Assembly (NCBI RefSeq): GCF_037991315.1
Contig: NZ_CP150300.1
Coordinates: 4,154,001-4,218,000, forward strand
Reading direction: 5' to 3'
From: Paenibacillus sp. FSL H8-0079
GTDB lineage: Bacteria; Bacillota; Bacilli; Paenibacillales; Paenibacillaceae
Length of the DNA: 64,000 nucleotides
The notes beneath the pieces are model-generated. The model was not told the origin of the DNA. It searched no databases and worked only from the letters and a program-made list of their open reading frames with translations. The translations under genes were made by a program, and so were the position numbers. Below, one piece after another: positions 30,574-41,200 of this stretch (position 1 is the stretch's first letter; each line of letters starts with the position of its first letter).

Positions 30574-32340
30574 TCAAATCACGACCTTTCTAATTTTCAC
30601 TTGTTTGATGTTACCGCTAGCATCATATTCAAATCCCTTCTGAACTCCTTGGCCATCATAGATCAAGGTCTCAGTCTTAACGGTACCATCTGCATTGTAA
30701 GTAAACGATGTTTTCTTCAATAGCTGTGGAGTCAAATCTAATGAGAACACTTCTTCTGACTCAATGTCACCATTAGAGAAGTAGTTATATACGACATCCA
30801 GCTCAAGTGTACTTCCTTCAAGAAAGACAAGTCTCCTCCGGATGTCCGTGTCATCGAAGGTAGCACCTCCTTGAAGCACATAATACTCTGCACCATTGTT
30901 GATTTCGCGCAGTACTCTACCAGTAATGTCACGCTGATACTCAATGGACTTGATTTGTCCGTTACTCTCAGTAACCTCCTGTCGTTCCAGATTTCCATCC
31001 GGGCTATAGAAGTGCTCAATGGTGCGGTTGATCCCTCCATCAATCTTCTCCGTATGCACTTTTCCATCTGGATAATAGGTATATTCGGTTACCGAAGTGG
31101 TGTTAATAATTGACCCACGACCAATGACAGTTACTCGGGCTTCCTTGGGCACATCAAAAGTAAACCGTATAAGCGTATCATTATATTCAATGTAATCGTC
31201 TCCTGCATCCATGCGTATTCCATCCAGAAATACCTCTGCAGAATTTGAACCAATCACATATCTGGGCACTTGAAAATCTCTAGTCGTCGACAACCTGCTG
31301 TTAGGAGCAGAAGTGAAATGGAATACGGATTGATGCTCCATAGTGCCTGGACTCTCAGCGAGTTCAAGACGACTCTGCATGTTGTCGAGTCTGTCCTTGA
31401 GAGCATCATAGACGACTCCATTTTTATCTTCTTTTGAAGCCACAACTTCTTGAGCAGTTGCTTCTAAATGGGCCTCCATCGCTTTGATCGCCGTATGATG
31501 AGTAGCAATTGTTGTGGTTTGCTCACCAACGTTTTTTTCCAGATCATCTACACGAATTCCCAATGCTGACATGTCATTTTCAACAGAACCCTTTGTTAAG
31601 AAATACCTGAAATCTAAAGCCGTGAGTGAAGTTGTTGGAGAAACTCCAACATCGAGTCCACCTATGATCATGGCATCCTTGGGTTCTTCTTGATCTGAAC
31701 TGTACGAGTACTCCCCATTTTCATGAAGAAAAATATAATATGTTGTATTTGCCACAATGTCTGAAATGCTGAATGTCTGAGAAAACTGATCCACAATAAC
31801 TTTGTTAATACTGGCTCGTCCTGCATTAATCGTAACTTGAACACTGTTATTTGTATCTAGATACGTGGGGTTGGTAACGCTGAGATCCTGAATGGGTTGC
31901 TTCGATACAACTTCAATCGCTTTCTCCAACGTGCCAAATCGATTATCTATGGATGCCTCTGCTCCACGTGCTTCTTTAATTTCCGTCTCAGCCAGGCTCA
32001 ATCTCTTCTCATGGTCATCCTGACTCTTGAAAAGGGTATTAACATCTGCTCTTGCCGTCAGAATATCCTGCTGAACATCATCCAATCGTGAGCTGTTTGA
32101 AGTAACCTTAGTCTCGACATCGCCTAGTCTCTGCTCATGATCTTTTACTGCATCTCGGCTATAGTGTGCAGATTCTTCTACGAGTGTGATTCGGTCGCCT
32201 AGACTGAGTGCAGACCCTCTGGCTTCTTCCAACTCTGTAAGATAGGAATCAATCTCATCATGCGTACGGACCCCAATATCACTCAATTCCTTATGACTCT
32301 TGGCGGATGATCGATGAGACTGGTTAATTCTTACTGACAT
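30574..32340 (-). CDS. Tail fibre protein with coiled coil and YD-like repeats
   Basis: 588 residues. About 1-150 and 250-330 are heptad-rich coiled coil (EKRLSLAETEIKEARGAE and similar), typical of trimeric fibre shafts. A beta domain follows, and the C-terminal ~180 residues contain about six units of the form Y-x-Y-x-x-D/N-G-x-(V/L)-x-x-E, for example YYPDGKVHTE and FYSPDGNLER. The ATG at 32340 follows GGAGGT; the in-frame ATG at 32358 lies before that box. It is the first gene after promoter D. Confidence 0.72.
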   Translation of the reverse strand: MSVRINQSHRSSAKSHKELSDIGVRTHDEIDSYLTELEEARGSALSLGDRITLVEESAHYSRDAVKDHEQRLGDVETKVTSNSSRLDDVQQDILTARADVNTLFKSQDDHEKRLSLAETEIKEARGAEASIDNRFGTLEKAIEVVSKQPIQDLSVTNPTYLDTNNSVQVTINAGRASINKVIVDQFSQTFSISDIVANTTYYIFLHENGEYSYSSDQEEPKDAMIIGGLDVGVSPTTSLTALDFRYFLTKGSVENDMSALGIRVDDLEKNVGEQTTTIATHHTAIKAMEAHLEATAQEVVASKEDKNGVVYDALKDRLDNMQSRLELAESPGTMEHQSVFHFTSAPNSRLSTTRDFQVPRYVIGSNSAEVFLDGIRMDAGDDYIEYNDTLIRFTFDVPKEARVTVIGRGSIINTTSVTEYTYYPDGKVHTEKIDGGINRTIEHFYSPDGNLERQEVTESNGQIKSIEYQRDITGRVLREINNGAEYYVLQGGATFDDTDIRRRLVFLEGSTLELDVVYNYFSNGDIESEEVFSLDLTPQLLKKTSFTYNADGTVKTETLIYDGQGVQKGFEYDASGNIKQVKIRKVVI

Positions 32341-32369
32341 TTGACCACCTCCATTCATGCCTTACATGA

Positions 32370-32398
32370 TCTATACGTAATTACTCCAATACTATTAA
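32370..32398 (-). promoter_or_regulatory. Locus-specific promoter D
   Basis: Minus strand: TTAATA (32398-32393), 17 bases ending TACG, TATAGA (32375-32370). The -35 begins two bases after the TGA of the upstream gene. The predicted leader is about 23 bases. Confidence 0.68.
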
Positions 32399-32399
32399 G

Positions 32400-33533
32400 T
32401 CATATGTATGTCGAATACATCTGTAGCGAAAATTTGACCTGGGAAGCATACCTATCTTGAGATTCTTCCCTTTCCATTCGCAGCCAGAATGGATAGGACG
32501 CTCCTGGCAAAATGGTAAACGCGGTGATCGAGTAGCTGAAAGACCCAGGAACGCCTTCAACATCGGGCGCAATCTGCACTTTATCCGTTCCGCTTGTGAG
32601 CGCAAAGGTTACATTTTTAAAGTCTCCTGATATCATGGTATTCTTGGCAAACATTCGAACTTCTTGTGTAGCAGAACCAGCTGCCGTTAAATAGCCTAGA
32701 AACCGATCCGTGTTGGGATAAAGAAGCACATCGAAATCTTCTCCTGTTTCAGGATTCGACTCTTTGTAATATAAGTCTGGTGTAACCTCAAAGTACATTA
32801 GGTCTCCCTTGTATAACTTTATAGAATCCATGGCCTGAAACCGATTTTCATCCGGAAGCCTAATCCCAAAATTGCCCTCAAACGGATATGGATATGGATC
32901 CATGTTAAAATGTACAACCGTTTCTTCAGATCGGCATACCCTGGACTCAAGCACAACACCATTCTGATCGATTAGATCAACCACAGTTCCTTTGGTTAGA
33001 TTGTCTACGGTAATAGATGTTCCTTTGTTGATTCGAATATACTGAACATGCATGGGGTGCTCCCCTTCACCCTTCAGATAGAGACCAATTTTAGGAGCTC
33101 CCGCCAGTTCTACAGAACCAATGATGTTCCAAATCAAGCCATCATCCGACCAATACGCCGTATAATAGTTGTAATCTCGAATCAAACGAATCCAAGGGTA
33201 GGTCTTTAACAAAGGCGTTGGCAAAGACACATCCAGAAATTCTTCAATTTCCATGTAATTATGTTCGTCTACAAAAACAATAATCCCACCATAGCATCCC
33301 TCTGTATCGGGATTGTAACTGTTCTTCACATCCATGACGAATTGCTTCATATCTGTCAGAGGTTTATAGAACATATACAGCGGATCTTGACCATGTTTGA
33401 GCACTAGGCTGCCACTCCCCGCTTCATAGCGAGTAACATCGTTAGGGAGTACTTCCCATTTGGAATCCAGGTTGGAGCTTGCGAACGCATCCTCATAAAT
33501 CCTGCCTGACTCTTTCAATCTTGCAACACCCAT
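32400..33533 (-). CDS. Tail protein with a concanavalin-like (LamG-type) domain
   Basis: 377 residues. Residues ~15-170 have the sequence flow of a jelly-roll lectin domain: YGGIIVFVDEHNYMEIEEFL, WIRLIRDYNYYTAYWSDDG and PKIGLYLKGEG. The middle fragment resembles the C-terminal lectin-like domain of the 1932-residue protein (EHNYW). The remainder is beta-rich, ending SYSITAFTILPGASYPFWLR. A role in glycan binding is likely but unproven. AAAGGAGG box upstream. Second gene of the promoter E transcript. Confidence 0.65.
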   Translation of the reverse strand: MGVARLKESGRIYEDAFASSNLDSKWEVLPNDVTRYEAGSGSLVLKHGQDPLYMFYKPLTDMKQFVMDVKNSYNPDTEGCYGGIIVFVDEHNYMEIEEFLDVSLPTPLLKTYPWIRLIRDYNYYTAYWSDDGLIWNIIGSVELAGAPKIGLYLKGEGEHPMHVQYIRINKGTSITVDNLTKGTVVDLIDQNGVVLESRVCRSEETVVHFNMDPYPYPFEGNFGIRLPDENRFQAMDSIKLYKGDLMYFEVTPDLYYKESNPETGEDFDVLLYPNTDRFLGYLTAAGSATQEVRMFAKNTMISGDFKNVTFALTSGTDKVQIAPDVEGVPGSFSYSITAFTILPGASYPFWLRMEREESQDRYASQVKFSLQMYSTYI

Positions 33534-33549
33534 ACAGAACCTCCTTTCT

Positions 33550-36500
33550 TTACGTGAATAGCCAGATGCGTTTACCGATCACACACATCTTGGGCCTTGC
33601 TTTCCAAACTTCCAGCAAACATTTAATAAGCGCTTCAACACACTTGTCTCCCCCACCACCTTCGCAGTAAGGAATGACATAGACATCATCACAGATCCAG
33701 TTGGTCAGTTCCATCCAATCCAGATTAGCGTATTCGTAACTACGCGTACCCACTTCCTGAAGCGAGGTGAACACCCATTTGAACTCATGTTTGCCTTTGG
33801 GCACTGGATGTGAAAACGTATAGTAACCGCCCTCTTGGGTGAATGTTTTGATCAGCTCATTATCAATGAAGAAATCCAGTTGACAATCAAAAGGCACAGG
33901 CACCCACACCCATCTTTCGTAGGCTTTGAAGTCATGCAGCCGGAAGGTGGTCAGATATCGTTTTCCTGTCCAATCGCTGATCTGCCCCTTCTGATCTGTT
34001 GTAATCTCGACCTTATACTTGCTATAAGGCTTGGGAGCCAGATCATTCAGTTCAAAGCCACGATACCCTTCCCCGTAATACTTTTCATCCCATAACACTT
34101 TTCCATCCTCACGTGTAATTTTTACGCGCATATTGCTGTTATCACAGCCGCCCATCCAGATCGGTTTGTTATTCCAAACTTCAAAGTGAGTCACCTCAGC
34201 CCAGGATGGATCTAATTTGCTTATATCATCGAGTTGCATCGAACCCCCCCAGATCATTGCCCCATCTCCCGGACAGCCCTGTTCGAATTTAACACGAACC
34301 TCGTAATTCTTTTTCTGATCTGAGGTATTCTCGACTTCAATGGAGATGATCTGATCATCTTCATTTGTAACTTCTCGAGGTGGAATTAATAGTTGACCCT
34401 CCTCGTAAGTTTCAATGACAATTTTGGTTCCTCGACATACCCGATCTCTATTCTCGTACAATCGAATAACGTCGAGCCAGGCATGGCTGCCACCATCTGG
34501 TGCAGTCGTGCCTGGGCCAGGTGGATTCCATGTATCCTCCCCAGGATGTGGTGATTGTCCTTCCAAATACAAACGTCCCTGTGAATCTGTACAGTACGCA
34601 TTCCAGGATTCTCTAAAACGTCCTCCACTAAGTGTAAATCCTCCAGCATCCAAGCCACTACCTTCAGCTGCACCTGATGCTTTATGCAAACTGTATTGAA
34701 CTGTATATGCCTTCCCAGGTATTGTATAAGGAGTAAAATCCATATTATATGTCTGTATCTGTCCATTGCTTGCTGGATAACGATAGGAGTATAGCGTTGA
34801 ACCTGCTGTTTTATCGATCAAATCAACCAATACATACGTTTCACTATCCGTTCTGTTAGGATAAACCAGATTGCCGCCGTTCAATCCAGCAGAGTCTTTT
34901 GTTTTAATGGATAGATTCTTAATAGAAGCATGGTAGAGAAAACCTTCTTTATCTTGATCACTGTCATCAAAGGTATCCGTAATGCCAATGCAGATATAGT
35001 AATATCCTGCTTTCAGATTAGGAACTGTTTCAGAATAGGTTGCTGCTGTATTCCAGTCGGTAGAACTTATGTTTGTGTAATTTACTTTCCCGTTATTTTT
35101 ACCCCTGTTATTTTTTTCATTTAATATTATTCGTTTTGTACCAGATTCAGGATAAAAGTAAACTCTAAATCTCGCTTTTTGTTGATTCCCATCTTTTAGA
35201 TAACAAATATATCTAAAATCAATACTAAACTCGCCTTCACAGTAAAAACGTTTATAAATCATTTTTGTATGTGGACTATCAAACTCCGTTTTCGGATCCC
35301 CAGGAGATAGACTTTTCACATTTAATCCGTAATAATTATTTTCTTTATTTTGATAAATCGTACCTGGTTCCGCATAATACTGTCTCATCATGTCCGAAGT
35401 TCGAAGAGGTCGTAAACCCGTGTTGTTTAATTTCTTTATAGGATATACCTTTAGTGTCTCAACATAATCAATTTTACCAATGTGAGGAGCATAAAAATCC
35501 CGGGTAATATATTTACCTTCATCCAGAAGTCTATGACTACCGTCGTAAGTTGCTCCTTCATTTTTCCATCCCCACAGGCTCGTCTGGTCAGACCGTCCTG
35601 AATAAGAACTTTGTCCATACTGAATTTCATGATCTTTAATTCCACCAGGAAAACATACTTCTCCAAATGGACTTGTAGTCGAACCATTTGACGGACCATT
35701 TCCGGTACCGTTTCCGCCTGGATTTGCAGATCCGCTGCCAGATCCACCTGGGTTACCGTCGCTAGGCACATATGCCTTACCATCCCGGTAAATCCAGCGA
35801 AAACGGTGACTGCCTGAGGAAACTGGATACATACAGTTTGTTCCATCGTTTCCATTGGATCGATTTCCTGTCCAGACGGTAATACCATCTACCTGAAGTT
35901 CCAATTTCTCACCGGGATCGAAATCTCCACCATACTGCCAGAATATATAACCTGGCTTATTTAAATGAGCTTCGAGTTCGCAGATGAATTCCTGATTGTG
36001 TCCCTGAGCCCACATTACACCATCCCCAGCAATTAGCTCCTTCCATTGCCAGCTTCCTGTAAATCTTAATCTTGAACTAATTTTGTCTTCTTCATTAAAC
36101 AGCTCATAAAAAACCATTTCATCTCGATTTTCGCCCGTTTTCGGATCATAATTGTAGTCCATCGCGGGATAGATTCGCATGTGTTCTTTAATCGTCAGCT
36201 TCGCACCTGGATTTAACTCGGAACGATATATGATTGTGTCGTTATTCGTTTCCGTGGTTGCTCCAGCATCCGTTACATCCCACCCACGTGTCACATCAAC
36301 ATATGATCCAAGCGGAGACGTTGTGCGATATGTATTACCTGTGTTATTACCATAGGTAAACAACTTGTTCGACTGATATTTAAAGGGTTCTTCCGTTAAA
36401 CTATCTCTGATTCTGAATTGGATTATGTTGTTTCCAGCTTGCAAAGGAATACGTACTTGTTCGCCGTTACCATGCATTGTAGTATAATAAACGGACATAC

Positions 36501-38196
36501 CATTTACAGCGACCTCAAATGCTTCAGTAGGCCGTAACTGATGCTTATAGCTGAATATGAACCATCCCTCATCCGGCAAAGATACTATGGTTTGAGCAAT
36601 CATATCTCCCTGCTTCGGTTCATCCAGACGCAGCACATCCCCTTGATTCACCCAACTTGGATTTCCCAACATTAACCATTGATATTTTCCAATTCCTTGT
36701 CCATAGTGAAACGGTTCCCAATGATCAATCTCTCGCGGAGGACAAGTTACTTCGAGCGAACCTCTCAAGTCCACGGTCGTATCCGGCCCTGCAACAATTT
36801 CATATTCGATTTTAGCCTGGTTAGTCTCCGTTTCTGAATATTCCCCATTCAGTCTCCACTCCACACCATGCACTGATGTAGCATAACTGCCATGATCTCC
36901 ATCCCCGCGCTGAGTGCGTTCAAGCATTTTATCATCAAAAAATAACTGATAATCATGATCGGGATACGGCTCTTCATCCACCCCCATCTTGTAAGCAAAT
37001 GAAACCGTTCCATCACATTCGTTATCCAGATCCATCGTCATGGTTTTCTTACGTAAATCATCCGTAATGAACTGTCCTTTAAAATGGGCCTGTGCCACAC
37101 TTTGCGGTGATCTTACAACCCAGTTTCCATACTCATATACGTCCTCACCATCCAGATCGTAATCTTTCGGAGCAGGCGGCTTACGTGTATCCACAATTTC
37201 AACGACTTCTACATCCTTGATATAGATGCCATTGTTCTGCCATACTTCGGGTCTCATTTTGCGGATTAACCAGTCGAACTTGTACATCTGTCCTGGCTGC
37301 AACGTAAATGCAGCTTCCTGCCATCCGCTATTCTCGCTCCATTCGCCCCCAACTTGCTGCCCATTAATATAGAACAGCATGCCATTACCGCGCTTGGCAC
37401 TAGCCAGGTACTTGAACCTGATCTGTCCATAACGCTTCACACGCCAGTTAAATGTGATTTTGGATGAGTTGCCAATCTCCAGAAGCCCTAAATCCAGTTT
37501 TAAGATCATCTCTGATCCGGATTGTTCATTTCGGCCTACGGAGTGGACAGCTACCCATTCCTGATCCTCCGTCGATGATACATATCTGAAGAAATCAGGG
37601 AATTTATTCGAGAACGGGACGTCCTTTTTCATTGAAAAGAGCGGAATCTCATATACGGTTGCATCAAAATGATTAAAGTAATTCCCACTAAAATGATGGT
37701 AGTAGGGTGCCGGACAAACGGGCAATGATACACCATGATGACTACCGCCAGGCTTCTGAGCATTTTCAAGAATCTTGTGAATACAATCTTTAATCATCTG
37801 CAGTACTCGCTGATATTGTGTTTTATCTGGAGGCTGCTGTTGTTCTACCCACCATTCAATCCTGCGATACATATTCCACAGTGCTTCACGGCAGCGTACA
37901 CTCGCATACCACGACTTATCTTTCAGATATTGCTCAATGATTTGATCAATACTATTTTCCAGTGCATCCAATTGAACCGTCTGCCATCGTCCGATCTGAC
38001 CGTAACCTGGATCACCCAGAATAGGATTATTTTCTTCGCCATGCCGGTCCGTTTCACTCCTCGGTGCATTGGGACTCTGCGGTAAATACGCAGGGTTATT
38101 GGGGTTGCCGTAACTTTCGTCCGCAATCTTCGCTCTCATATTGGCGAACAATACACCTTTCTGTGATTTGGAGAACAAACCAAATGTATGACCCAT
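33550..38196 (-). CDS. Giant multi-domain tail protein with beta-sandwich modules
   Basis: 1548 residues, no signal peptide. It contains several repeated beta-sandwich units with the pattern strand-VNG/VDG-strand-G-x-F-x-W (for example FEVAVNGMSVYYTT, LELQVDGITVWTG, FRWIYRDGKAYVP, QLDFFIDNELIKTF), resembling carbohydrate-binding modules. A Gly/Ser/Asn/Pro linker lies near residues 810-850. The segment at nucleotides ~34,870-35,480 is clearly AT-richer and looks like an inserted domain. Start: ATG at 38196 behind GGGAGGTGAT. First gene after promoter E, with a leader of only about 15 bases. Probable long receptor-binding fibre. Confidence 0.68.
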   Translation of the reverse strand: MGHTFGLFSKSQKGVLFANMRAKIADESYGNPNNPAYLPQSPNAPRSETDRHGEENNPILGDPGYGQIGRWQTVQLDALENSIDQIIEQYLKDKSWYASVRCREALWNMYRRIEWWVEQQQPPDKTQYQRVLQMIKDCIHKILENAQKPGGSHHGVSLPVCPAPYYHHFSGNYFNHFDATVYEIPLFSMKKDVPFSNKFPDFFRYVSSTEDQEWVAVHSVGRNEQSGSEMILKLDLGLLEIGNSSKITFNWRVKRYGQIRFKYLASAKRGNGMLFYINGQQVGGEWSENSGWQEAAFTLQPGQMYKFDWLIRKMRPEVWQNNGIYIKDVEVVEIVDTRKPPAPKDYDLDGEDVYEYGNWVVRSPQSVAQAHFKGQFITDDLRKKTMTMDLDNECDGTVSFAYKMGVDEEPYPDHDYQLFFDDKMLERTQRGDGDHGSYATSVHGVEWRLNGEYSETETNQAKIEYEIVAGPDTTVDLRGSLEVTCPPREIDHWEPFHYGQGIGKYQWLMLGNPSWVNQGDVLRLDEPKQGDMIAQTIVSLPDEGWFIFSYKHQLRPTEAFEVAVNGMSVYYTTMHGNGEQVRIPLQAGNNIIQFRIRDSLTEEPFKYQSNKLFTYGNNTGNTYRTTSPLGSYVDVTRGWDVTDAGATTETNNDTIIYRSELNPGAKLTIKEHMRIYPAMDYNYDPKTGENRDEMVFYELFNEEDKISSRLRFTGSWQWKELIAGDGVMWAQGHNQEFICELEAHLNKPGYIFWQYGGDFDPGEKLELQVDGITVWTGNRSNGNDGTNCMYPVSSGSHRFRWIYRDGKAYVPSDGNPGGSGSGSANPGGNGTGNGPSNGSTTSPFGEVCFPGGIKDHEIQYGQSSYSGRSDQTSLWGWKNEGATYDGSHRLLDEGKYITRDFYAPHIGKIDYVETLKVYPIKKLNNTGLRPLRTSDMMRQYYAEPGTIYQNKENNYYGLNVKSLSPGDPKTEFDSPHTKMIYKRFYCEGEFSIDFRYICYLKDGNQQKARFRVYFYPESGTKRIILNEKNNRGKNNGKVNYTNISSTDWNTAATYSETVPNLKAGYYYICIGITDTFDDSDQDKEGFLYHASIKNLSIKTKDSAGLNGGNLVYPNRTDSETYVLVDLIDKTAGSTLYSYRYPASNGQIQTYNMDFTPYTIPGKAYTVQYSLHKASGAAEGSGLDAGGFTLSGGRFRESWNAYCTDSQGRLYLEGQSPHPGEDTWNPPGPGTTAPDGGSHAWLDVIRLYENRDRVCRGTKIVIETYEEGQLLIPPREVTNEDDQIISIEVENTSDQKKNYEVRVKFEQGCPGDGAMIWGGSMQLDDISKLDPSWAEVTHFEVWNNKPIWMGGCDNSNMRVKITREDGKVLWDEKYYGEGYRGFELNDLAPKPYSKYKVEITTDQKGQISDWTGKRYLTTFRLHDFKAYERWVWVPVPFDCQLDFFIDNELIKTFTQEGGYYTFSHPVPKGKHEFKWVFTSLQEVGTRSYEYANLDWMELTNWICDDVYVIPYCEGGGGDKCVEALIKCLLEVWKARPKMCVIGKRIWLFT

Positions 38197-38216
38197 ACCA
38201 ATCACCTCCCAATCTC

Positions 38217-38245
38217 TCTATACGACAAAAAGAGCACCGAGTTAA
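38217..38245 (-). promoter_or_regulatory. Locus-specific promoter E
   Basis: Minus strand: TTAACT (38245-38240), 17 bases ending GTCG, TATAGA (38222-38217). The TAA inside the -35 is the stop codon of the 1932-residue gene, and the same bases form the terminator loop. Confidence 0.78.
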
Positions 38246-38252
38246 TCGGTGC
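38227..38252 (-). terminator. Terminator whose loop is both stop codon and promoter E -35
   Basis: Minus strand: GCACCGA, loop TTAAC, TCGGTGC, then TCTTTTT. The stem encodes the last residues (Gly-Thr-Asp) of the upstream protein. Confidence 0.82.
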
Positions 38253-41200
38253 CCGTCAGATCATATTGCAATTTCGAATCTGTGTAGATCTGGAGTTTAT
38301 TTTTCATGACCGACACGGACAATGTATACCATTTTTCCTTCTCCCACTTAAAGGGTTGCATCGGAGAGCCCACTGCAGTTGGATTACCAGCAACGATTTT
38401 ATATAGCTGCATCGGCGTTCTCATATCCAGACTGTTATCGCTGTCTCCTCCGTGAACCATAAACATCCAATAATTATGTTCATCGAAGTATTTGAAAATA
38501 ATTCCTGCGCCATCCCCATCCGTACTTGTATCTACCTTGAAATCAATGGAGAATTTATACGTCTCAGCCAGGAAATTATTACGGTACCATCCACTGATGT
38601 CCTTCGTATCTTCCTTGGAATAAAACTTTCCAAGCAATGGATCCCGATCCCAATCACCTTGACCGAATTTAGTCCAATCGTCTGATTGGGATAATTCCAG
38701 CGCATCCATATCCTTGGAATACGGATAGTACACATTAAATGGATCATTCGGATCATAGTCCTCTGGAACACCCAAGCCACCTTCCCAATCTTCAGGATCC
38801 ATCCCTCGATCGAGCAGATCTTCCGAGTAATCGAATATGAGACCCTGTGCCATGGTATCCATCATCGGAATATAAGCATCAGCGGATTCACGTTCAGCCA
38901 CCGGATGATCATTCAGTGTGAAGCTCTCACGCGGTTCCATCTTGGCTTCGTGATACATTTCCATAAGATGAGCTGTTCTCTCGGGAAGGAACGCGTGCAA
39001 CTGTTCCAGATACTCTGCTCTTTTCTCAGGTCTTTCAGCGAAAATAAAACCTGTGATGACTTGAGAACAGCGTTCTTCAAATGAAGCCATGAGAGAATCA
39101 GGATCTTCGATTTCAGACAATCTGGCGTTCGCTATACCAGTTGGCAACTCTCTTTCTATACTGGATTCACGTTCCTCAATTATCCCTTTAAAATCATCTT
39201 CAATAAGATAACCCGGGTCTATTAACTTACTGCCAAAGCTCTCGCGGTCATTAACAATGTAACTTGTGTATGGAAGACTATTTCCGTAACTTAACTCCTC
39301 ACTGGAGAAAGCAAACCTCTGGAGTGTGGTACCATATATCCCATCAAAATGCTCACCGGCTCGCTCACCCCCAACGCCACTTTCCATTTCATGTGAATGA
39401 CCATATTGATCCATTTTCCCCGCTGCGAATTGCTCCCAATCCAGAGTCGTACTTCTTAACAAGTTCATTCCAGAATCCAATTGATGGTTATACGCGTCAT
39501 AAGAACTTCTGGAGCTCATGAACGAGTTATCTTCAATATGAACGTCTCTCGTTTTAAGGTAAGCATATTCGCTTTGGATCAGGTCTATCTGTTTATATTG
39601 GAAGCCAACCAGTTCCATGTCCATAATGGATTCTTTAAATTCCTTGTTTCCGTAGAACATGTCCTGATCCAACGATCCATTTCGCAGTTTCACTACATCA
39701 TTGATCGTCTCATGGGTATGCGCCCATCTTTCAGCTTTTACCCCAAAAAGGTTGTCATGCAGGAATGCTGACCTATCCTCTTTATTTAACTCAAGCGTTT
39801 GGATCAAATCAGCTTCATTACCGTTTTTAAACGCATGAATTTGCTCATCAATAGTGGAATCTTTGGCATTTTTCAGACCATACATGTTCTCTTCCAAATA
39901 TCCATATTGCGGTTTGTCGGCGAGCAGATTCTCTTCCATATTGCCGTACTGGGGTTTGTCCGCTGAGAGTACAATCTCTGTTGTTCCATACTTCAAGTTT
40001 GTTCCACCAACAATCTCAACTGGAACATCACCGTACTTCAGATTCGTTCCGCCAACAATCTCTACAGGTATGTCTCCATAACTGAGCCCCGTCCCACCCA
40101 CGGATTCCACTGGAACATCTGCATATTTCAAATTTGTACCGCCTAGTGGTAGCGTGAGGTCAAGGTAACCATATTGCGGTTTATCCGCTATAAGTTGTTC
40201 TTCAAGATTAGCAATCTTTTCAATCGTGCTATTAGTTGTCTCATGAAGGTAAGCGTCATGAGTAAGCTTGTAGGCAAGGAACACATCATGACCCAGTGCC
40301 GAATCCTTTCTACTCTTTATCGAATCATAGATCAGTTCGACCAAGTCAGTATCTCTGATACCTTTACCACCGTACCAACCCTCACCATGCAATTCACTCA
40401 AGCGTAACTTGACAACTTCACTCTCAATCTCATGGACTGATGCCTCTTTCACGATTCTTGTAGAATGGTTATCTTCAAGCATAAGAGATAATCTATTCAT
40501 GTTATCCGAAATGATTTCAACGTTCAATTGTCCTTTGCGCATGATTGAATGAGCCGTCAGCATATCGTCAAGATTCGCAGATTTCATTACAGTAGTGGCT
40601 AGAGATATCTCATCTTGCACCGATCCATATCGATCTACCCTAATCGCTTCAGAAGTAATATTTACCAACGTGGATTCCCATGCTTGCCGCGTACCTGCAT
40701 TAAACTCAATATCCATTGCACTATCTCTTGCCCACGATGAACCAAGCGTATATCCAATCTCAGCTACTCCATCTCGATATTTCGAGCTGCTTATGGAATA
40801 ATCCTCGCTGAACAGCGCAGATCTCCATTCCAAAGTCGCCAGTGAGTAATCGATATCAATAGCTGCGTGACGTGGTTCAATCATGCCAATAGAATAACTC
40901 TCATTCAAATACAACTGTCTGATCTTGGCTGTGCCTATGGAGTACTCACCACTGATTATACCTTCTCTTATTGGATTAGTAGCCATAAGTTGTTGATCAT
41001 ACAAGTATCCCTCACGAGTCTTTGACGTTCCAATAGCATATTCGCTGTTCAAAAGCATCTGGCGCAAGTTCGTGCCACCCATGGTGTATTCATCATCAAT
41101 TATTCCATGTCGATACCGGGAAACCCCGCCCATATTAAATTCGGTATGAATCACACTCTCACGGTTCATGTTGGAACTCACGATATGATGGTCGAGAGCC

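Noticed and set aside
33835..34095. Several 80-120 codon plus-strand frames across the giant tail genes
   Set aside because: All are antisense to long conserved minus-strand frames and lack ribosome binding sites and protein-like composition.
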